This document shows positions 1-6,987 of a DNA stretch of 22,335 nucleotides, piece after piece. Location of the stretch: the NCBI GenBank assembly GCA_002811675.1, contig PDIM01000062.1:1-22335 (forward strand). Reading direction: 5' to 3'. The notes beneath the pieces were generated by a model. That model searched no databases. It saw only the letters and a list, made by a program, of their open reading frames with translations, and was not told where the DNA came from. Position numbers and translations under genes: made by a program. Within the stretch, counting starts at the first letter, position 1, and every line of letters begins with the position of its first letter. This DNA comes from Ichthyosporea sp. XGB-2017a. Its lineage: Eukaryota > Opisthokonta > Ichthyosporea.

Positions 1-127
1 TTATTGAAAAGTACAGAGTACAAAGTACATCAGAATAAACGAAGGGGGGGGGGGTTATGGAATTGGGATTACACTTAAACACTTAAAAAACATACAGGTT
101 ACACAGTTAAAATTCATAAAAACTCTT
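1..127. other. Left edge, non-coding, 3' flank of the protease gene
   Basis: No open frame of note. It holds three AGTAC words spaced 7-8 bases apart (10-29) and an uninterrupted run of 11 G at 44-54, which is unusual in such an AT-rich window. The rest is the AT-rich 3' flank of the minus-strand protease gene. Whether the window edge is a genome end or only a cut cannot be seen. Confidence 0.5.
44..54 (+). repeat. Poly-G homopolymer tract (11 G)
   Basis: Eleven consecutive G on plus (C on the coding strand of the neighbouring gene), about 75 bases past the protease stop codon. Such tracts are prone to length variation and to sequencing error. No function is apparent. Confidence 0.9.
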
Positions 128-1177
128 TTAAAGCAAAGGATAAGTCATATGACTGGTGATACCGCACAAGTCTTTACCAGAGGCCATCTTCGCATATCCA
201 TCTTCTCCCCATGAGGAGCCCCAGGAATTCTTGATGACAAAGTACTCATCTTTGCGGTAGCCAACTGCTATGATAGCATGGTTCAAACTAGCTGCACATG
301 GTCCATTGTAAATGCCCCCAGAGTAGAACTGGAATGCACGGTCGACAGCCATAGCGATAGAAACAACGCCAACATTGGCTAGTGCGTCATACAGAGATTC
401 TTCAGATTGGGGAAGGTCTACATGTCCTGTAGCCTTTCCATAACGCTGTGAACGGACCCTTTGACAGTCATTATCGGTGTTGGTAGTTGGATAGCTCATC
501 TCTGTAGGGAGACCTCCTTTCTCTTCGGAATAGTCGTAAACCCACTCTGGAAGACCTCCTTGACAACCATCACTGCGAGAACAGGCAACCACGTCCTGAA
601 CAGATAACTCCTTGAACGAATTACCTTCCTTTCGCTGGAGCATGGCCTCCAACGTTTGCACTCCAGAGTGCGCCCAACAGCTTCCACACATTCCTTGATT
701 TCTCACATTCTGGGACACCAAAGACCTACCTAGAGGATTGTTCTTCGTTGCCCAATTTACGTCGTTTGGGATACTCTTGAGGGAAGCAGGGGATGGATGA
801 GATGAACCAGTTTTCTTCTTTGGCTCCTCCATTTTACCAAGGTAAATGTCGCGAAATTCATCCCATGAAAGGTCTGCAAACTTGTTCAGTGATAAATCAT
901 AAGTAGCAGAACTCGAGGCGGAGTGCTGCCTGATGAACTCACGGTTCTCTTTCCAAGTCCTGAAAGCTAATTGCTCATCCGAATTTTGGTCATAAACCTT
1001 TCCGTACTTCTCCTTCCAGTCTTCAAAATCAGCTCGGTCTAGTTCATCGTTCATCTCCGATAATTCTAGCCTTGCCAGGTTTTTGATACGCTGGCTGATG
1101 AAGTTAGCGTCAGAACAGCTAACAGTAAAAACAAACAGGGAAAAAATCCCAAATAGAATCACACTTTTCGAAAACAT
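128..1177 (-). CDS. Secreted papain-like cysteine protease (C1A) with I29 propeptide
   Basis: A complete cathepsin-type zymogen of 349 aa. Residues 1-22 form a signal peptide (hydrophobic stretch VILFGIFSLFVFTVS). Residues about 50-112 are an I29 inhibitor prodomain with a nearly complete ERFNIN helix and the LNKFADLSWDEF segment. The mature domain starts near residue 136 (IPNDVNW). Catalytic residues are all visible: oxyanion Q161, nucleophile C167 in CGSCWAHS, H300 in LNHAII and N317 in KNSWG. It should be made as an inactive precursor entering the secretory pathway and degrade proteins in lysosome-like compartments or outside the cell. Baculoviruses carry an analogous cathepsin used late in infection, and host capture is the likely origin. 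The coding-strand leader is almost pure A just before ATG. Family assignment is secure; the role in infection is inference. Confidence 0.95.
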   Translation of the reverse strand: MFSKSVILFGIFSLFVFTVSCSDANFISQRIKNLARLELSEMNDELDRADFEDWKEKYGKVYDQNSDEQLAFRTWKENREFIRQHSASSSATYDLSLNKFADLSWDEFRDIYLGKMEEPKKKTGSSHPSPASLKSIPNDVNWATKNNPLGRSLVSQNVRNQGMCGSCWAHSGVQTLEAMLQRKEGNSFKELSVQDVVACSRSDGCQGGLPEWVYDYSEEKGGLPTEMSYPTTNTDNDCQRVRSQRYGKATGHVDLPQSEESLYDALANVGVVSIAMAVDRAFQFYSGGIYNGPCAASLNHAIIAVGYRKDEYFVIKNSWGSSWGEDGYAKMASGKDLCGITSHMTYPLL

Positions 1178-1378
1178 TTTTTTTCTTTTTTTTTAGAATT
1201 GCACGATTGATGTTTACAGCCTTGTTAACTTAAAATGAAAAAAAAATCAAAAATTTTAAGTCGGACAAACTCACCAAGACTGTAGTTTGGTTAGTCAACT
1301 AGTTGCCTGTCTAGTTTCCATAAGATTCATGGACTTTCGTTAAAAAGGACTGATTGAGAGTGAAAGAAATAAACCATC
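1178..1378 (-). other. 201-base gap between Fanzor stop and protease start; possible Fanzor guide-RNA region
   Basis: No open frame. On the minus strand this is the 3' flank of the Fanzor gene and the 5' flank of the protease gene. It contains a 9-bp perfect hairpin at 1228-1261. The half nearest the Fanzor gene (about 1262-1378) is less AT-rich and more structured-looking than most gaps in the window. Fanzor and TnpB guide RNAs usually lie at or beyond the 3' end of their gene, so this is where one would be expected. No scaffold was identified directly. Confidence 0.35.
1228..1261 (-). terminator. AT-rich hairpin 3' of Fanzor gene
   Basis: Perfect 9-bp arms ACTTAAAAT (1228-1236) and ATTTTAAGT (1253-1261) with a 16-base loop, 118 bases past the Fanzor stop. 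It could end the Fanzor transcript, as palindromes do at mimivirus gene ends, or form part of a guide RNA. The arms are AT-only apart from one C/G pair, so chance is not excluded. Confidence 0.4.
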
Positions 1379-3553
1379 TTAAACAGATTTTTTCCTTTGC
1401 AGCTTTAAAGGTCTTTCTAAGTTTTGTAAAGCACATAAAGATGCTTCATACTGGTTTACACTTCCTTGGTGATCCCTGTTAAACACACATGAACAGATTT
1501 GGCATCTGAGCAGCCCGTTAACTTTGATAGTCTCACCCTTTCTTTGTTTCCAAGGTTTGGGACTTAAACGTTCGAGGCAAGTGAAGCAGTCATTTCCACA
1601 TGATAAACAAGCCTTTGAAGTGCGATGTTCATCAACAAGAAATACTTTGTAACCCGCTTTCTTGAATATTTGCCTAAAGCCTTTACCCATAGTTGGTTCC
1701 TTGAATTTCATTTGCTTTCGTTGCTCCCAATCTCCAAAAACAATAAATGTGTCTTTTGGTTTTCCAAATTTCTTTTCAAAATTGCGAATGAGACGCTGTT
1801 CACTTTTCATTCTATTAAAGTAGCTCCCCAAACGCAACTTTCTGAATAGCTTGTTTGTATAGAGACTCTTCACTTGCTCATTATACACATTCTTAGCAAT
1901 GAGATATTCTTTAAACTTTTCAATATCCAAAGTATTCTTGTTAAATTGTGACAACACTGCTTCCAGCTTCTTCACACCCGCTGACCTTTTCACTTCATCT
2001 TGTATTTTTCTATACTTTCGACTTTTCGTTTCTTTTGCTCTCTGGTTTTGAGAGTATCTAAATGTCCCTTGCTTACTTCGATGCTTTGAAATACTATTAT
2101 TTTCAATTCCACCAAAAAAGAAACCAAGATCTTCTTTACCTGGGTCACAGGACACCATGGTATAGTTTAGTAGCTCGCCTTTCATGGCATCACTTAACTC
2201 GTCTACATACTTTTCTCCAGACTCTTTCAGTCCATAACAGCTTTCATATTTCTCTGGAGCTTCCTCATTTTCTTTACAGCTCTTACAATGAGTCCACGCT
2301 TGCGTTCCTTTTAGACGCCATGAAGCTTGTTTAAACTTTTGTTTTTTTTGGCAGTCATTAATACATCCAGGATATGGCTTTTCAAACAAAATTGAACAAC
2401 TTACTCCATCTGTGAATATCATATGGCCAAACTTCCATCCATTGTTTTTTTGGAACCATTTCATTTCAGTTTTGAAAAAATAATTCCATATTTCGTCTTC
2501 TTTGCTTTTCATATTGTTCATGTTTTCTGCCCGTTGCTTACTGCTTTCCATAAACATTTTGACAACAGCTGTGGTGTCGATCGTGGTGTGACAAGGTATA
2601 GAAGATGTTCTCATAGGGAATGGACTAAGGGTTTTTCTTCCTCTTTTTTCAACTTCTTCCATCATGTATATCATACACTTGAGGAACTTTTGAGGCTCAC
2701 TTTTCACATTATACTTTACACTATTTTTTTCAAATGGACCATAAGGAATGACAAAGTCGTCATCAATTGTCTTTGTTATGAATTCTATGTATCTCTGGTC
2801 ACTGTGATAGCTATCAGAGTTGTCATAATACGTAAGAATGTCACTTTTGACTTTCTTTAATTCTCTACAAAGAGTTCTCATATCCTCTTTAAGTGATGCC
2901 TTGTAGGCTTTCCAATTATCCTCGTCCATACACACATTATATCCTTCTTTTTTAACAAATTGAGTCTCTTCTTGTAAGTCACATTTTCCTAGCATCACAT
3001 TTACATAGCGCTCAACGTATTCAATATAGTGCATTTTGATGTTGTTTTCATACATGGTGAGAATTTGCTTTGCAATATAACTCAGTAAATTGCCCAACGG
3101 AAGTTCAATTGGCGATTGATCATTCAAAGTGGGTGCATAGTGCTCTTCGAAAAAAGAACTTAATTGCCCATACACGCCCTGGCTTCTCTTCGTAGAATTA
3201 GTTTTTTGCCTTGAACATACCCTTAAGCAATCTTCAATAAACTTTTGATTTAAGGAAGGAATATGGCCATACTTGTAGCAGTGAAGGATAAAAAGCTTCA
3301 AAAATTGATAGCACCTCGTAACTAATACATCCATGTCAAATACAATCTTATTTGTCCTTGACAATACTGCATCATTTCTCACAATTTTTGCTAATGGAAC
3401 TTTTAAACACCTCTGCTCAGTGTTAAGATATTCCCGACTGTGTCGTCCACATTTGCCAGTAATAGGATCTTTAATATCGGCACCACACACATTACCATCG
3501 TTTTTGATAACGGGGCATTTCTGTTCTGCTTTTATGTCTGTATCAAATTCCAT
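1379..3553 (-). CDS. Fanzor-type RNA-guided nuclease (TnpB/OrfB relative)
   Basis: A 724-aa protein. The C-terminal half is a split RuvC nuclease: RuvC-I acid D470 in VSCDPGKEDLGFF, a middle segment IVFGDWEQ (D608, E610), a zinc ribbon with CxxC pairs C649/C652 and C684/C687, and RuvC-III D694 in FNRDHQGSVN. The stretch EHRTSK before the ribbon matches the conserved TnpB/Fanzor lead-in, and E642 is a candidate for the displaced RuvC-II glutamate reported for Fanzors. TDGVSCSIL near 381-389 resembles the conserved Fanzor segment ahead of RuvC. The N-terminus adds a Cys/His knuckle (C13, C23, C35, H38). Known Fanzors are RNA-guided DNA endonucleases found in eukaryotes and giant viruses. Length fits Fanzor rather than bacterial TnpB (about 400 aa). 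No transposase or serine recombinase accompanies it. Key acids are present, so it looks intact. Fanzor1 versus Fanzor2 is not decided here. Confidence 0.88.
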   Translation of the reverse strand: MEFDTDIKAEQKCPVIKNDGNVCGADIKDPITGKCGRHSREYLNTEQRCLKVPLAKIVRNDAVLSRTNKIVFDMDVLVTRCYQFLKLFILHCYKYGHIPSLNQKFIEDCLRVCSRQKTNSTKRSQGVYGQLSSFFEEHYAPTLNDQSPIELPLGNLLSYIAKQILTMYENNIKMHYIEYVERYVNVMLGKCDLQEETQFVKKEGYNVCMDEDNWKAYKASLKEDMRTLCRELKKVKSDILTYYDNSDSYHSDQRYIEFITKTIDDDFVIPYGPFEKNSVKYNVKSEPQKFLKCMIYMMEEVEKRGRKTLSPFPMRTSSIPCHTTIDTTAVVKMFMESSKQRAENMNNMKSKEDEIWNYFFKTEMKWFQKNNGWKFGHMIFTDGVSCSILFEKPYPGCINDCQKKQKFKQASWRLKGTQAWTHCKSCKENEEAPEKYESCYGLKESGEKYVDELSDAMKGELLNYTMVSCDPGKEDLGFFFGGIENNSISKHRSKQGTFRYSQNQRAKETKSRKYRKIQDEVKRSAGVKKLEAVLSQFNKNTLDIEKFKEYLIAKNVYNEQVKSLYTNKLFRKLRLGSYFNRMKSEQRLIRNFEKKFGKPKDTFIVFGDWEQRKQMKFKEPTMGKGFRQIFKKAGYKVFLVDEHRTSKACLSCGNDCFTCLERLSPKPWKQRKGETIKVNGLLRCQICSCVFNRDHQGSVNQYEASLCALQNLERPLKLQRKKSV

Positions 3554-3692
3554 ATTTTGATTCTAAACTTAAAAATCATCTCTTTCTTAACATTAAATTT
3601 TTCATTTTTTAAAAATAGTCTTCTTCAAATTATAGATCTAAGAATTTCATTTTTATTTAACACGGCTGTATTTTCCATACTTTTGAAAAATT
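3554..3692 (-). other. 139-base AT-rich gap, likely Fanzor promoter
   Basis: No open frame. It lies between the stop of the 82-aa gene and the Fanzor start, both on minus, so it should hold the 3' end of the first and the promoter of the second. It is rich in T/A runs, including a weak ATTTTT/AAAAAT palindrome around 3606-3618. No distinct promoter motif was recognised. Confidence 0.4.
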
Positions 3693-3941
3693 TCATAACC
3701 CATTCAACAATTCAATCTCAATTTCCAGCTCCATGGACAGCTCAATAAATTTCTCAAGAGTCAAAGGACCAATAAATGTGCGAAAGTCGGCCAAAGTTAA
3801 ACCAATGACTGCCAAACGCTCAGAAACCTGCTTGTGGCGAATGTGTTTGTCGCATAAACCACTATCATTAGTTACGGGTTCAAAACACATGGTAGAGCCT
3901 GTACAGACACGAGTAGTTTTTATATTATTCATCTTCCCCAT
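3693..3941 (-). CDS. Small Cys/His-knuckle protein, function unknown
   Basis: An 82-aa protein read from the ATG at 3941; a longer reading would need a TTG start. The N-terminal third carries a probable zinc site, C13-x5-C19-x10-C30-x2-H33, ending in GLCDKH. The rest is a predicted helical region ending in a leucine/glutamate-rich segment (KFIELSMELEIEIELLNGL). The same kind of site, ending in C-x2-H, occurs at the N-terminus of the Fanzor directly downstream and as an insert in the resolvase at 5768-6427. It sits upstream of the Fanzor on the same strand, 139 bases away, and diverges from the helicase gene. No family was recognised beyond the small zinc-site style common in large DNA viruses. 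Confidence 0.72.
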   Translation of the reverse strand: MGKMNNIKTTRVCTGSTMCFEPVTNDSGLCDKHIRHKQVSERLAVIGLTLADFRTFIGPLTLEKFIELSMELEIEIELLNGL

Positions 3942-3960
3942 TTTGTTCAACTAAAATTAA

Positions 3961-3966
3961 TATAAA
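3961..3966 (+). promoter_or_regulatory. Possible TATA box of the helicase gene
   Basis: TATAAAAACC lies in the divergent gap between the 82-aa gene and the helicase. A start about 30 bases downstream (near 3990) would make the ATG at 4035 the first start codon on the message and would exclude the ATG at 3984. This supports the chosen helicase start but is only a sequence resemblance. Confidence 0.4.
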
Positions 3967-4034
3967 AACCCTTAGCGAGGGGTATGTTTTTGTTTTTTTC
4001 AATTTTTTTCGATTTTTTTAATTTTGACCGAGAA

Positions 4035-5465
4035 ATGAATCTGATTACTCTCCTGTTAGCTTTAGCTTGCGTTAATCTCGATTCCGGGTTATCCCATTCT
4101 GATTCTGAATCAAAATCTTGCAGCGGAGACGAACCAAAAACGAAGAAAATGAAGATTACAGAGGAAGAAGACGAAAACGACGACAATTATTTCGACGACG
4201 AAAACTATTTTGACGACGAAAACTACGGAGAAGTAGACTGGGAAAATATCCCAATTCCATCCCCGAGCCAAATCAAAGCACTGGACTGCGTCAAAAAGGG
4301 TAAAAACGTGTTTGTAACAGGTGGACCTGGAACTGGAAAATCACAATTCATACACTTACTCAAGGATTCTTCGCCCGGGGTCGACCTGACCGCAACTACA
4401 GGGTTGGCTGCCAGTCATCTACACGGAAGAACAATCCAATCTTTTTTTGGCGTGGGCCTTTGCAATCAAAGTGTGGAGCAGCTTCTCGAAAAAATTTCGC
4501 AGTCGTATGTTAACTTGCGTAACTGGAAAAACTGTAACAAGCTTGTTTTGGACGAAGTGTCAATGTTGAAGCTAGAAGTGTTTGAGAAACTGGAAAAACT
4601 TGCACGTCTGATAAGAGGGTCCGCTGAACCGTTCGGGGGGATGCAGGTAATTTTTGTAGGGGATTTTTACCAGCTGCCACCAGCACAGAAGGAAGGTTCC
4701 AGGAAATACTGTTTTGAATCCCCTGTGTGGAACAAAATGAAATTCGAAGTGTGCGTACTGGAAGAGAACTTTAGACAGAAAGACCCCGAATTCACTTCTT
4801 TCTTGAATGGTGTAAGGGAAATGCGGCCAGATATTGAAAAATTAGAATACTTAAAACGTCCGCTGGATGAGAGTGATGGTATTATCCCTACTAAATTGTA
4901 TCCCCGGGTGAGGGATGTTGACTCCATTAACTGGGGACACTTGAACGAACTACCCGGAGAGAAAAAGATATTTGAAGCTGATGACACAGTCGTTACTGAG
5001 GACTTGCTTGATTGTTTATCAGCGGAATACCGCTTACATTTGAAGGTGGGTGCCCAGGTTATGCTACTAAAAAACTTGTCCTCAAGGCTTGTTAATGGAA
5101 GCAGGGGTATCGTGACTGGGTTTACAGAAGACTCGTTGCCGATTGTAAAATTTGCCAACGGGAAAGAATTGACCATCAATAAGGAAACATTCACAACAGA
5201 AGACCATGAAGGGAGAATTATTTGCAAGAGGAAACAGTTGCCACTAAAATTGGCATGGGCTATGACTATCCACAAGTCGCAAGGGATGAACATTGACAAA
5301 TTACAGGTGGATATTTCATATTGTTTTGCCCCTGGACAAGCTCTGGTAGCATTGAGCAGGGCCACATCCTTTGATGGGCTACAGGTCCTAAGGTACCGAA
5401 TACCTGCTATTACAACTAGCCGGAATGTGATCGAATTTTATCAAGCAATTGCTTCAGAAAATTGA
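4035..5465 (+). CDS. PIF1: Compact PIF1/RecD-like SF1 DNA helicase
   Basis: A 476-aa protein counted from ATG 4035. Motif I/Walker A is GGPGTGKS (96-103), motif II DEVSM (173-177), motif III VGDFYQLPP (about 208-216) and motif IV ENFRQKDPEF. The C-terminal MTIHKSQGMNID and VALSRATSFDGL are motifs V and VI. All ATPase motifs look intact. PIF1 helicases unwind DNA 5'-3' in replication and recombination, and large DNA viruses often carry one. The N-terminus is odd: residues 1-20 (MNLITLLLALACVNLDSGLS) look like a signal peptide, followed by a Ser/Lys stretch and an acidic segment with FDDENY twice. An ATG at 3984 in the same frame (17 residues earlier) would give an implausible Phe-rich start. 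An ATG at 4149 would remove the hydrophobic part and is a real alternative start. Confidence 0.92.
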   Translation: MNLITLLLALACVNLDSGLSHSDSESKSCSGDEPKTKKMKITEEEDENDDNYFDDENYFDDENYGEVDWENIPIPSPSQIKALDCVKKGKNVFVTGGPGTGKSQFIHLLKDSSPGVDLTATTGLAASHLHGRTIQSFFGVGLCNQSVEQLLEKISQSYVNLRNWKNCNKLVLDEVSMLKLEVFEKLEKLARLIRGSAEPFGGMQVIFVGDFYQLPPAQKEGSRKYCFESPVWNKMKFEVCVLEENFRQKDPEFTSFLNGVREMRPDIEKLEYLKRPLDESDGIIPTKLYPRVRDVDSINWGHLNELPGEKKIFEADDTVVTEDLLDCLSAEYRLHLKVGAQVMLLKNLSSRLVNGSRGIVTGFTEDSLPIVKFANGKELTINKETFTTEDHEGRIICKRKQLPLKLAWAMTIHKSQGMNIDKLQVDISYCFAPGQALVALSRATSFDGLQVLRYRIPAITTSRNVIEFYQAIASEN

Positions 5466-5499
5466 AATTTACAATTTACAAAAAAAAAATAAACTTTTC

Positions 5500-5697
5500 T
5501 TAGAAGATATCTAGAAGTTCTTGTACGTTATTTATTTGTGGTATCAGTGCTACCACCCCAAACATCGGGTCAAAGCTGGCCGCAAGCAAGCATCCAAAGG
5601 AAATCAGAGTGTGTTGGTCCATCAAACCATTTTTCACATAGAGAATTCCGGTAATAAGAAGATGAATTAAGAGAATTGTGTTTGGGTTAAAGTTCAT
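5500..5697 (-). CDS. Small two-helix membrane protein, unknown
   Basis: A 65-aa protein with two hydrophobic segments, about residues 7-22 (TILLIHLLITGILYV) and 30-52 (LISFGCLLAASFDPMFGVVALI), joined by a short polar turn, then an acidic tail. It is probably a small integral membrane protein; many large DNA viruses carry such peptides in the virion inner membrane. It converges with the helicase, leaving only 34 bases between the stop codons, and lies 70 bases downstream of the resolvase on the same strand. No family recognised. Its fit into an otherwise empty slot supports it being a gene. Confidence 0.65.
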   Translation of the reverse strand: MNFNPNTILLIHLLITGILYVKNGLMDQHTLISFGCLLAASFDPMFGVVALIPQINNVQELLDIF

Positions 5698-5732
5698 TTT
5701 TATTTATTACTTGTATTTAACCAAAGATAATT

Positions 5733-5748
5733 TTCAAATTTTTTTGAA
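5733..5748 (-). terminator. Short AT hairpin 3' of the resolvase gene
   Basis: Arms TTCAAA (5733-5738) and TTTGAA (5743-5748), 4-base loop, 20 bases past the resolvase stop. It is weak alone; it is listed because similar palindromes follow several other genes here. Confidence 0.3.
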
Positions 5749-5767
5749 GTTTAAAGTTTAAAATTAC

Positions 5768-6427
5768 TTATTTCGCATTCACAAGAGCTTGCAGAAAACA
5801 GTCACACAAGTCGTCTTGTTTTTTGTTGCTGTCGAAGAACTCTAGAAATTCTTGATTATTCTGTTCCAATAAGTACTTTGTTTGAAGAATGGCAAGCTTC
5901 TTCCTATTGGTATAGCTATTAGCTTTTATCCCGAAAGAAGGGAGCCCTTGTAGTTTATTCTTGTGCTTGGCATTGATAAACTTAATGTTCGTCTTGCCAT
6001 TTATTATAAAGAATGAGAATATCACCATAGATATATTCTTGAGACCGGGGTTGAACTTTGGTTGGTTTTCAATGTAAATTACGTCGAAACCTACTTGCAC
6101 CAATTCATCCATCACCCCCTTCAAACTTTCAGCTACAGCTGCACACTTTTGCAAAACAGTCATCCCCTTTACATTCCGTACTTCACTAGAGTCCTCAGTT
6201 TTGTGTCTCTGGCAGAAGAAGGTTGTTTGACCCTCAGTGGAGCCTCTGTACTTTGCACGCTTGTCGCAAGTCTTCCCATTCTTGTTCAATTCTTTGCATA
6301 CGAGTTGGGCACAGTCTGTTTCCTCTACGGTATTCAAGTTTTTCCATAACAGAATTTTTTCAGTCCCCGTATCATAAATACAGAATGCCAAATTTTTTAT
6401 ACCACAATCAATGGACAATACTTTCAT
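5768..6427 (-). CDS. Holliday-junction resolvase, poxvirus A22 type, with zinc-knuckle insert
   Basis: A 219-aa RNase H-fold nuclease. MKVLSIDCGIKNLAF holds the first catalytic acid (D7), VIYIENQP the glutamate (E120), and KKQDDLCDCFLQA the C-terminal acids (D205, D206, D209). This order is that of the RuvC-like resolvases of poxviruses and related large DNA viruses, which cut four-way junctions so that replicated concatemers or recombinants can be separated. Between the first strands and E120 lies an inserted Cys/His site (C44, C54, C72, H75, with C39 nearby). It probably works in the cytoplasm or nucleus with the neighbouring helicase. It diverges from the SAP-like gene at 6563. All expected catalytic residues are visible, so it should be active. 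Confidence 0.9.
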   Translation of the reverse strand: MKVLSIDCGIKNLAFCIYDTGTEKILLWKNLNTVEETDCAQLVCKELNKNGKTCDKRAKYRGSTEGQTTFFCQRHKTEDSSEVRNVKGMTVLQKCAAVAESLKGVMDELVQVGFDVIYIENQPKFNPGLKNISMVIFSFFIINGKTNIKFINAKHKNKLQGLPSFGIKANSYTNRKKLAILQTKYLLEQNNQEFLEFFDSNKKQDDLCDCFLQALVNAK

Positions 6428-6562
6428 TTTGAACTAATAAGTTTGTCTTTACTTTATTCAAATAAATAATAAAGCTTTTAAATTTTAGCGCACATTCATT
6501 TTAATTCATTGTAATTAGAACAAAAAAAAATATTGTTAGTAGTTATAAGTAAAATTACGAGA
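6428..6562. promoter_or_regulatory. Divergent promoter gap, resolvase / SAP-like gene
   Basis: 135 bases of AT-rich sequence between two genes reading outward, so it must hold both promoters. An A-run near 6521-6529 lies ahead of the plus-strand gene. No motif was recognised with confidence. Confidence 0.45.
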
Positions 6563-6943
6563 ATGAGAACAGTAAATCAATCAGCTCAACCCATTTACCC
6601 ACTTGGAGGTCACCCAGTAGGCGGTCACCCGGTAGGCGGTCACCCGGTAGGTGGCCCAGTAGGTGGTCAACCAATAGGTGGTCAGCCAATAAACACGGCG
6701 GACTTGATGGCTAAAATCAATAGGGACATACATGGAACACCAGAGATAAAAGAAGCGTACAACTCTCAGCCATGCTCATCCCATACTTGCTCGGACTTGA
6801 AAAGATTTTCCAAAGAAGTCGGGATATCAAGTGCAGGCACAAAAGAGGAGTTGTGTCAAAGACTCTGCGACCATTTCAACAAGGAGGCTGCCATCGCCAG
6901 AAGAAAGAAGCGTATGGCAAAAGCTTTTGGAATTCAAGACTAA
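6563..6943 (+). CDS. SAP-like DNA-binding protein with GGHPV repeat
   Basis: A 126-aa protein from ATG 6563; the frame extends upstream only through a TTG. Residues about 15-43 are a Gly/Pro-rich repeat of GG(H/Q)P(V/I). The C-terminal half (SDLKRFSKEVGISSAGTKEELCQRLCDHF) matches a SAP-like helix-extended-loop-helix, with Cys residues flanking it, followed by a basic tail RRKKRMAKAF. SAP domains bind AT-rich DNA, so a DNA-packaging or chromatin role is plausible but inferred. It has a shorter relative at 10329-10565 sharing the D-L-x-x-F-x-K and K-x-E-x-L-C pattern and the FN-x-E continuation. It is convergent with histone H3, 33 bases apart, with a shared hairpin between them. Confidence 0.78.
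   Translation: MRTVNQSAQPIYPLGGHPVGGHPVGGHPVGGPVGGQPIGGQPINTADLMAKINRDIHGTPEIKEAYNSQPCSSHTCSDLKRFSKEVGISSAGTKEELCQRLCDHFNKEAAIARRKKRMAKAFGIQD
6605..6691 (+). repeat. 15-base tandem repeat coding GGHPV/GGQPI
   Basis: Six units, five of 15 bases and one of 12 (6650-6661), all beginning GG(A/C/T)GG. Units two and three are identical. The repeat is in frame and codes GGHPV, GGPV or GGQPI, giving a flexible linker. Copy number probably varies between isolates. Confidence 0.9.
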
Positions 6944-6958
6944 AACAAAAATTTATTT

Positions 6959-6987
6959 GTAATATTCTAAATAATATTAAATATTAC
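6959..6987. terminator. Hairpin shared by two convergent genes
   Basis: Arms GTAATATT (6959-6966) and AATATTAC (6980-6987), 13-base loop. It lies 15 bases past the SAP-like stop and overlaps the last codons and stop of H3. A palindrome in a convergent gap can serve as a 3'-end signal for both strands. Confidence 0.45.

Noticed and set aside
1178-3692. Fanzor as part of an IS607-like or other transposon
   Set aside because: No recombinase or transposase frame is near, and no convincing terminal inverted repeats were found; flank matches are short AT-rich words only.
3947-4186. 79-aa minus frame over the helicase start
   Set aside because: Ser/Phe/Lys-rich translation produced by the reverse complement of the acidic coding region and T-runs; no independent support.
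4667-5365. 232-aa open frame on minus inside the helicase gene
   Set aside because: It overlaps the plus-strand helicase, whose motifs are all intact; the minus translation is Ser/Leu-rich with no domain, as expected of a shadow.
6605-6691. CRISPR-like array
   Set aside because: Units of 12-15 bases without spacers and in frame; it codes a protein repeat.
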